Source: Bacteroidaceae bacterium
GTDB taxonomy: Bacteria; Bacteroidota; Bacteroidia; Bacteroidales; Bacteroidaceae
DNA length: 11,324 nt
Reading direction: 5' to 3'
NCBI GenBank assembly: GCA_017503065.1
Contig: JAFVTT010000049.1
Coordinates: 1 to 11,324 of the forward strand
A model generated the notes under the pieces. It did not search any database. It was not told the origin of the DNA and saw only the letters and a program-made list of their open reading frames with translations. Below, in pieces: positions 6,619 through 11,324 of this stretch; the stretch's first letter is position 1; the number at the start of each line of letters is the position of its first letter. The translations under genes were made by a program, and so were the position numbers.

Positions 6619-7362
6619 ATGTACAACCAAGAGCAGATAAAACCATACTCCCAGCAGGGAGAGAAGGTTGAGCAGGTGGAGGCAATGTTTGACGGCATTG
6701 CCCCCACTTACGATTTTCTTAACCATGCCCTCAGTATGGGTGTGGACAAGGGGTGGAGACGCAAGGCAGTGGAGGCTTTGGGCCGGTATGCCCCCCAACG
6801 TGTCTTGGATATAGCCACAGGCACGGGCGACTTTGCCATTCTTGTGGGGCAGTTGCTCAAACCAAGGCAGATTGTCGGGGCTGACATCAGCGAGGGGATG
6901 ATGGAGGTGGCCCGCCGCAAGGTAAGTGCCCTTGCCTCTGAACTGCAGGGCACCGAGATTGTATTCAGGAAAGAGGACAGTCTGCACCTTACCTTTGACG
7001 ATAGTTCTTTTGATGCTGTGACTGTAGCCTATGGTGTAAGGAATTTTCAAGACCTTGACGCCGGTCTGGGTGAAATGTACCGCGTGCTTTGTCCAGGTGG
7101 TCATCTGCTCATTGTGGAACTCGCCACACCGCCGCATTTTCCCATGCGCCAACTTTTCTGGCTTTATTCCCATGTGGTAATGCCTCTGGTGGGCTGGATT
7201 GTAAGCAGGGACAGCAAGGCCTATTCGTATCTTCCTGCCACAATGGAAGCATTCCCCCAGGGGGAGGTGATGCAGGGAATCCTGCAGAAAGCCGGCTTCC
7301 GCTCCGTGCAGTGGAAGCGATTTACCTTTGGTATCTGCACCATGTATCTGGCGGAAAAATAA
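6619..7362 (+). CDS. ubiE: Demethylmenaquinone methyltransferase (UbiE/MenG family)
   Basis: A SAM-dependent C-methyltransferase of 247 residues that methylates demethylmenaquinol in the last step of menaquinone synthesis. Bacteroidetes use menaquinone and not ubiquinone, so menG is the more accurate functional name. Signatures: MFDGIAPTYDFLNHALSMGVDKGWR (23-47), SAM motif I LDIATGTGDFA (63-73), GADISEGMM (87-95), the UbiE signature around AYGVRNFQDLDAGLGEMYRVLCPGG (137-161) and YLPATMEAFPQGEVM (204-218). Length is typical. It starts 46 bp after purC, so it is probably co-transcribed, with translation possibly limited by the hairpin before its start. AroE, also encoded here, supplies chorismate for the same quinone. 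Confidence 0.95.
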   Translation: MYNQEQIKPYSQQGEKVEQVEAMFDGIAPTYDFLNHALSMGVDKGWRRKAVEALGRYAPQRVLDIATGTGDFAILVGQLLKPRQIVGADISEGMMEVARRKVSALASELQGTEIVFRKEDSLHLTFDDSSFDAVTVAYGVRNFQDLDAGLGEMYRVLCPGGHLLIVELATPPHFPMRQLFWLYSHVVMPLVGWIVSRDSKAYSYLPATMEAFPQGEVMQGILQKAGFRSVQWKRFTFGICTMYLAEK

Positions 7363-7392
7363 CGTCCGTCGTAACAATATCCGGCATTTCCC

Positions 7393-7423
7393 TTTTTCGT
7401 TTTAGGAAAAAACACTATCTTTG
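7393..7423 (+). promoter_or_regulatory. Promoter of the sialidase-fucosidase pair
   Basis: TATCTTTG (7416-7423) matches TAnnTTTG; 19 bp upstream is TTTT (7393-7396), one base off the TTTG element. Transcription would start near 7430, giving a leader of about 85 bases before the sialidase ATG, much longer than the leaders of purM or DUF5715. Confidence 0.6.
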
Positions 7424-7435
7424 CTTCGCAATGTA

Positions 7436-7467
7436 GTGCGTGACGCACATGTGTCCGTAGCATACGG
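7436..7467 (+). other. Two small hairpins in the leader of the sialidase gene
   Basis: GTGCG-TGA-CGCAC (7436-7448) and CCGTA-GCA-TACGG (7455-7467) are each perfect 5-bp stems with 3-base loops, separated by 6 bases. Both fall within the predicted untranslated leader. They could be a regulatory or stabilising structure; I match them to no known riboswitch class. Confidence 0.5.
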
Positions 7468-7514
7468 GCGCAGGTGCTCAATTATGAAAATACACAACCA
7501 AAACCTAATACTTG

Positions 7515-9086
7515 ATGATGAAGAACAAGAGTCTTAAGCAATTATTCTCGCTTGTGGCGTTGATGCTGATGGCATTGCCTGTGACGGCAGAGACGGTAAA
7601 GGTGAACGTGCAGTTGAATGGCAAGACACGTTCGCCCAAGACCAATCTGTGGATGGGCGTGCTGGAAGTCCGCATAGCAGACAAGGCAAGCCTCTATACG
7701 GTAAAGGCCGAAGAGGCAGGCAAGACCATTACTTTTGATGTACCCGACGGAGCGTTCTTTGCCTTGAGAGGAGCGCACAAACTGCATGGCTATACACTGC
7801 GTTGCATAGAACAGCATCCCGATGCGTGGAATGTTGTTTATGATGCCGATGCAGAGAGCGAGTACCAGTATCTGTGGTTCCATAACGACAAGGAACCTTT
7901 CCGCATACCCAGTATCGTGACCATGAAGAACGGCAAACTCCTGGCCATAAACGATGCACGCCCTTGTGGCAATGACATTGGCTACGGACGTGTGGACCAG
8001 GTGATGCGCATTGGTTCCAAGGACGGAAGCAAGTGGAGCGAGGGGAAATACGTTATCCAAGGCAGTTACAGCGACGAGGGAGTACGCGATGATGGTTTCG
8101 GCGATCCTGCCATGGTGGTAGACCGTGAGACCGGTGCCATCCTGCTCATAGACGTCTGCGGACATACCGTATGCTGGCACGGCAACTGGCCCGACGGCGA
8201 GCCCAATCCCGTGGCACGCCTGTACAGCACCGACAACGGCAAAACCTGGGGCGATGCGCTGGACGGCAAGCACTCTCCTGCTCCCAAGGGGGCAATGTGC
8301 TCGTGGTCGGACATTACCAACGTGTTCTACAGCGCTTTCATGCAACGTGGCGAGGAAGACTTTGACAAGTATCGTGTGCAGAGCCTGTTTGTAGGTAGCG
8401 GCAAACTGACACAGAGCAAGACCATAAAGGTGGGAACGCACTATCGTGTTTATGCTCCAGTGTGGACGAAGAACCATGGCAACCGTGTGCTCTATACCGA
8501 TGACTTCGGCCAGACATGGCATGCCCTCGGAGGCAAGACTGCATTGCCCTGTCCCCGTGGCGACGAACCCAAATGCGAAGAACTGCCCGACGGCAGTGTG
8601 GTGCTGAGTAGCCGCAAAGGTGCCGGACGTTTCTTCAATATCTACAAATATGCCGATGACCCGAAAAAAGTGGACGGAGCATGGGGCGACGTAGTTGCCA
8701 GCGACCAGCAACGTGGTGGCATAAAGGTGGGACGCAACAGTACCAACGGTGAGATACTCATCCTTCAGGCACGAAGAAAGGCAGACGGGGCACAGCGTAC
8801 CCTTGCCCTGCAGTCTTTGCCAACCGGCGACGGACGTTCGGACGTGAAGATTTACTGGAAAGACATTACCGAGGCCGCATCATACGCCTCACCCAAGGCA
8901 TTTGCCGAGGATTGGAACCAACAGCCATACCACGTCAGCCATACTGGCAGTGCATACAGTACCATGACCTTGCAAAAGGACGGGCGCATAGGCTTCTTCT
9001 ACGAGGAAGAACCCGGCTGGTACTCAATGGTGTATGTGCCCATTACTGTGGAAACAATAACAAACGGACTCTATTTTATAAAATGA
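7515..9086 (+). CDS. Secreted exo-alpha-sialidase (GH33)
   Basis: A predicted 523-residue sialidase that releases terminal sialic acid from host glycans. Residues 1-25 form a type I signal peptide (cleavage likely after PVTA), with no lipobox Cys. Residues 26-120 fit an N-terminal beta domain of sialidases. The six-blade propeller starts at FRIP (129-132, with Arg130 of the Arg triad). Other likely active-site residues: R149 and D154 (acid/base) in DARPCGND, E351 paired with R367 in EELPDGSVVLSSR, R428 in QRTLALQS, and the nucleophile Y481 in TGSAYSTM. Asp boxes: STDNGKTW (238-245) and TDDFGQTW (328-335), with a weaker one at 168-174. The set looks complete, so activity is expected. An ATG at 7518 is also possible; the TTG at 7512 is not needed. 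The fucosidase gene follows after 31 bp. Confidence 0.92.
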   Translation: MMKNKSLKQLFSLVALMLMALPVTAETVKVNVQLNGKTRSPKTNLWMGVLEVRIADKASLYTVKAEEAGKTITFDVPDGAFFALRGAHKLHGYTLRCIEQHPDAWNVVYDADAESEYQYLWFHNDKEPFRIPSIVTMKNGKLLAINDARPCGNDIGYGRVDQVMRIGSKDGSKWSEGKYVIQGSYSDEGVRDDGFGDPAMVVDRETGAILLIDVCGHTVCWHGNWPDGEPNPVARLYSTDNGKTWGDALDGKHSPAPKGAMCSWSDITNVFYSAFMQRGEEDFDKYRVQSLFVGSGKLTQSKTIKVGTHYRVYAPVWTKNHGNRVLYTDDFGQTWHALGGKTALPCPRGDEPKCEELPDGSVVLSSRKGAGRFFNIYKYADDPKKVDGAWGDVVASDQQRGGIKVGRNSTNGEILILQARRKADGAQRTLALQSLPTGDGRSDVKIYWKDITEAASYASPKAFAEDWNQQPYHVSHTGSAYSTMTLQKDGRIGFFYEEEPGWYSMVYVPITVETITNGLYFIK

Positions 9087-9117
9087 TTTTATATTAACCC
9101 TAATCAACCTAATTAAA

Positions 9118-11324
9118 ATGAAGAAAACACTTCTAATGTTAATGGTTCTGCTTAGTACATCAGTATCTGTATGGGCAGACAAGGTTACAGACTTGTCACA
9201 ACTTAGCAATGACAAAGTGTACACCATCCGCAGCGAGCGTGCATTCTTGCTTTACAGCGACAAGATGCCCTCCGAGTTGTGCTCAAGCACAGGTAAAAAT
9301 GTGGGTAGTGTTACTTATAGTCTCAACGACCCCACACAACAGTTCCGCATTGAGAAGAATGGTGACAACTACTATCTTTTCAGCGTTGGTGCTCAGAAAT
9401 ATGTAGGCAATAATGGCGCATATACAGCCAATGCTTCTGCGGCACTGAAGATGGAGAAAGTAAGTAATGCTACTTATCCTTGGAAGATGTGCATTGGCAG
9501 TCAGGGCATGAACACACAGATTCCTGGCCAAAGCAATTCAGGTATTATGGTAAATAGTTGGACTACAACCGACGCTGGTAACTGTTTCTACATTGAGGAA
9601 GCCATTCCCGAGGACAAGATCTATACCGTTGTTGTCCTTGGTACAGAAGACGCTTCTGCCGGTTTCACTTATGACGGTCAGGAATACAAGAACGGTTTTA
9701 CCATAGAGACCAAGGCTGTAATTAAGGCGTCCGACCTGCAGGTAACATCTGTGGACGGTACCATGGCAGTTGTTAATGTGGACGGTTTGACTATCTATGT
9801 CAGTTATTTCGCTAACGACACCAAGTTCTACACCATTCAGGGCGGAAAGGGCGGATTCGTTAGCATGAATTCCGACTATACCGACGGTGGTAATTTGCTG
9901 CTGACCAACAGTGCCAAGCCCCGTGACAACAAGGGTTTATGGGCTTTCGTAAGTCAGAGTACCGGCAAATACAAGGTGTATAACTATTCTACTGGTCTCT
10001 CTAAGGTGCTGGGTATCACAGGTACTGAGGCCAATGCACGTGCCACGATGGTTAAAGACGGCACTGAGGGTTATAGCACACTGTTCTCTGGTACTTTCAA
10101 TTTCAACAGTACACCTTCCTATGTCAAGATAGACGGCACTAACAACTGGTGGAATCAAAGAGGAAACTTCCTGGCTTTGTGGAACACTGGCAGTGTGGCA
10201 GGTGATACCGGTAGTAAGTTCTTCTTCACCGAGGTTGATCCTGACGATTATCCCGATACATACTACTATGAGGTGCAGAACATCACCGGCGTAACGGAGT
10301 TTGCGCCCAAGAATCCCAATACTCTGTGGTACAAGACTTCTGCCGAAGCAAGTGGTGTAAGTTATCCCTGGATGGAGTATGCCCTGCCTTTAGGTAACGG
10401 CGAACTGGGATGTATGATATTCGGTGGCGTGCACAACGAGGAAATTCAGTTCAACGAAAAAACTCTGTGGAGCGGTGAAGCCAATAAGGTCGGTGCCGGT
10501 GGCGGACAGCGTACATTCATGGACTTCGGTTCTGTATTCGTAGAGAACAAGGACAAGAGCATTTGGGAGGGCGTTACGGACTATGTGCGCTATCTCGATA
10601 TTGAAGAGGGCATTGCCGGTGTCCAGTTCAAGAACGGCAACGGTTCTCTGTTTACACGCAAATACTTCAGTTCTGCTCCTGACCAGGTAATCGTTGGTCA
10701 GTATAAGGCAGAGGGCGAGGACAAGATGAACCTGAACTTTACTATCGAACCGGGTTCGGATATAAGCGCAGGCGGTGTTACTTATGAAAACGGTATGGCA
10801 TACTTCACCGGTCAGATGACTGTCAAGTATGCTGCACGCCTGCATGTCGTTGCCGATGAAGGTGCAATCGTGGAATCTTCAAGCAAGGGTATCAGTGTGC
10901 AGAATGCAACCGAGGTTACCTTCTACCTCAAGGGTGCAACAAACTTTATCGGCGATGTAGATTCAAAGTCATACTTCCGCGCCGTTACACCAGAAACCGT
11001 GAACGAGGAGGTAAAGACTGCAATCGAGGCTGCTGTTGCCAAGGGTTATGAGGCAGTGGAAAAGGCACACGTGGAGGACTTCACCGCCATCACCAAGCGC
11101 ATGACCTTCGACCTCGGTCTGCAGACTCCCAGCGTTGATACCAAGACTCTGGTTGACAAGTACTATCCCAACAATACCAATGCTACAAGCACTGCCAACG
11201 ACCACCTGTTCTTGGAGCAGTTGTACTTCCACTATGGACGTTACCTGGCTATCAGTTCAAACCGCAAGCCCATTGCTGCCCCCAACAACCTGCAGGGTAT
11301 CTGGAACGATCGCGGTGCCAACTC
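9118..11324 (+). CDS. Secreted GH95-type alpha-L-fucosidase with two N-terminal beta-trefoil-like modules (cut by window edge)
   Basis: An open frame of 735 codons runs from the ATG at 9118 to the right edge without a stop. Residues 1-21 are a signal peptide (cleavage after VWA). Residues about 24-161 form one module (KVYTIRS, then NYYLFSVGAQKYVG, ending CFYIEEA). A linker domain covers 162-234. A second module at about 235-375 follows the same plan (KFYTIQG, then YKVYNYSTG, ending KFFFTEVD). Both resemble ricin-type beta-trefoil carbohydrate-binding folds. The GH95 N-terminal domain starts near residue 402 with LWYKTSAEA, then ALPLGNGELGCMIFGG (422-437) and FNEKTLWSG. The start of the helical barrel is seen at HYGRYLAISSNR and NLQGIWND (724-731). 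The catalytic Asn/Glu/Asp residues known for GH95 lie beyond the edge, so activity cannot be judged. GH95 enzymes remove alpha-1,2-fucose; some act on alpha-L-galactose. Co-oriented with the sialidase and probably co-transcribed. Confidence 0.88.
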   Translation, partial: MKKTLLMLMVLLSTSVSVWADKVTDLSQLSNDKVYTIRSERAFLLYSDKMPSELCSSTGKNVGSVTYSLNDPTQQFRIEKNGDNYYLFSVGAQKYVGNNGAYTANASAALKMEKVSNATYPWKMCIGSQGMNTQIPGQSNSGIMVNSWTTTDAGNCFYIEEAIPEDKIYTVVVLGTEDASAGFTYDGQEYKNGFTIETKAVIKASDLQVTSVDGTMAVVNVDGLTIYVSYFANDTKFYTIQGGKGGFVSMNSDYTDGGNLLLTNSAKPRDNKGLWAFVSQSTGKYKVYNYSTGLSKVLGITGTEANARATMVKDGTEGYSTLFSGTFNFNSTPSYVKIDGTNNWWNQRGNFLALWNTGSVAGDTGSKFFFTEVDPDDYPDTYYYEVQNITGVTEFAPKNPNTLWYKTSAEASGVSYPWMEYALPLGNGELGCMIFGGVHNEEIQFNEKTLWSGEANKVGAGGGQRTFMDFGSVFVENKDKSIWEGVTDYVRYLDIEEGIAGVQFKNGNGSLFTRKYFSSAPDQVIVGQYKAEGEDKMNLNFTIEPGSDISAGGVTYENGMAYFTGQMTVKYAARLHVVADEGAIVESSSKGISVQNATEVTFYLKGATNFIGDVDSKSYFRAVTPETVNEEVKTAIEAAVAKGYEAVEKAHVEDFTAITKRMTFDLGLQTPSVDTKTLVDKYYPNNTNATSTANDHLFLEQLYFHYGRYLAISSNRKPIAAPNNLQGIWNDRGAN

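Noticed and set aside
7254..7266. CCCCCAGGGGG palindrome inside ubiE
   Set aside because: It encodes the conserved AFPQGEV segment of the family, so codon constraint explains it.
6487..7377. Open frame on the minus strand (296 codons) across the purC-ubiE junction
   Set aside because: It covers ubiE in antisense and has no family-like motif.
7512..7514. TTG as start codon of the sialidase
   Set aside because: Two ATG codons follow at once (7515, 7518) and give a normal signal peptide.
7542..8711. Long open frame on the minus strand (389 codons)
   Set aside because: It is antisense to the sialidase, which has a signal peptide, Asp boxes and active-site residues; no recognisable family in the antisense frame.
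9073..9084. ATTTTATAAAAT palindrome at the end of the sialidase gene as a terminator
   Set aside because: A/T-only stem at the end of coding sequence, too weak for termination, and the next gene is only 31 bp downstream.

Overview
The window looks like chromosomal DNA from a host-associated Bacteroidales bacterium, probably Prevotella-like or Bacteroides-like. Four things point there: the protein variants (a 388-residue PurM, a 316-residue yeast-like PurC, a DUF5715 protein), promoters of the form TTTG-N19/20-TAnnTTTG, A/T-rich starts that mostly lack a strong Shine-Dalgarno, and secreted host-glycan hydrolases. The genus is an inference.

Left part (1-4352), all on the minus strand. One unit reads purM -> prfA -> pyrF (pyrF is cut by the left edge), driven by a near-perfect Bacteroidetes promoter just upstream of purM. 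A second unit reads DUF5715 -> aroE, joined by an ATGA stop/start overlap, with its own consensus promoter. The 100-bp gap between prfA and pyrF holds an array in which CTAG recurs every 9 bp.

Centre (4353-7362), plus strand. An 84-bp divergent promoter region separates DUF5715 from phoH. phoH is followed by purC and ubiE/menG. These are housekeeping genes: purine synthesis (purM, purC), pyrimidine synthesis (pyrF), shikimate pathway (aroE), menaquinone synthesis (menG), translation termination (prfA) and RNA/stress ATPase (phoH). The phoH 3' end, the phoH-purC gap and the purC-ubiE gap carry C/G-rich palindromes. One of them would place the ubiE ribosome binding site in a hairpin. Two related palindromes lie in frame inside the DUF5715 linker.

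Right part (7363-11324), plus strand. A consensus-like promoter and a leader with two small hairpins precede a secreted GH33 sialidase. After 31 bp comes a secreted GH95-type alpha-L-fucosidase, which runs off the right edge and carries two tandem beta-trefoil-like modules before its GH95 domain. Together they would remove terminal sialic acid and fucose from mucin O-glycans or milk-type oligosaccharides. No SusC/SusD pair or regulator is visible here.

There is no CRISPR array, tRNA, rRNA, insertion sequence or phage gene in the window, and no gap over 300 bp. I see no clear new multi-gene system. The less explained items are the CTAG array, the palindromes that reach into coding sequence, the peptidase-like motif in the DUF5715 protein, and the modular fucosidase.
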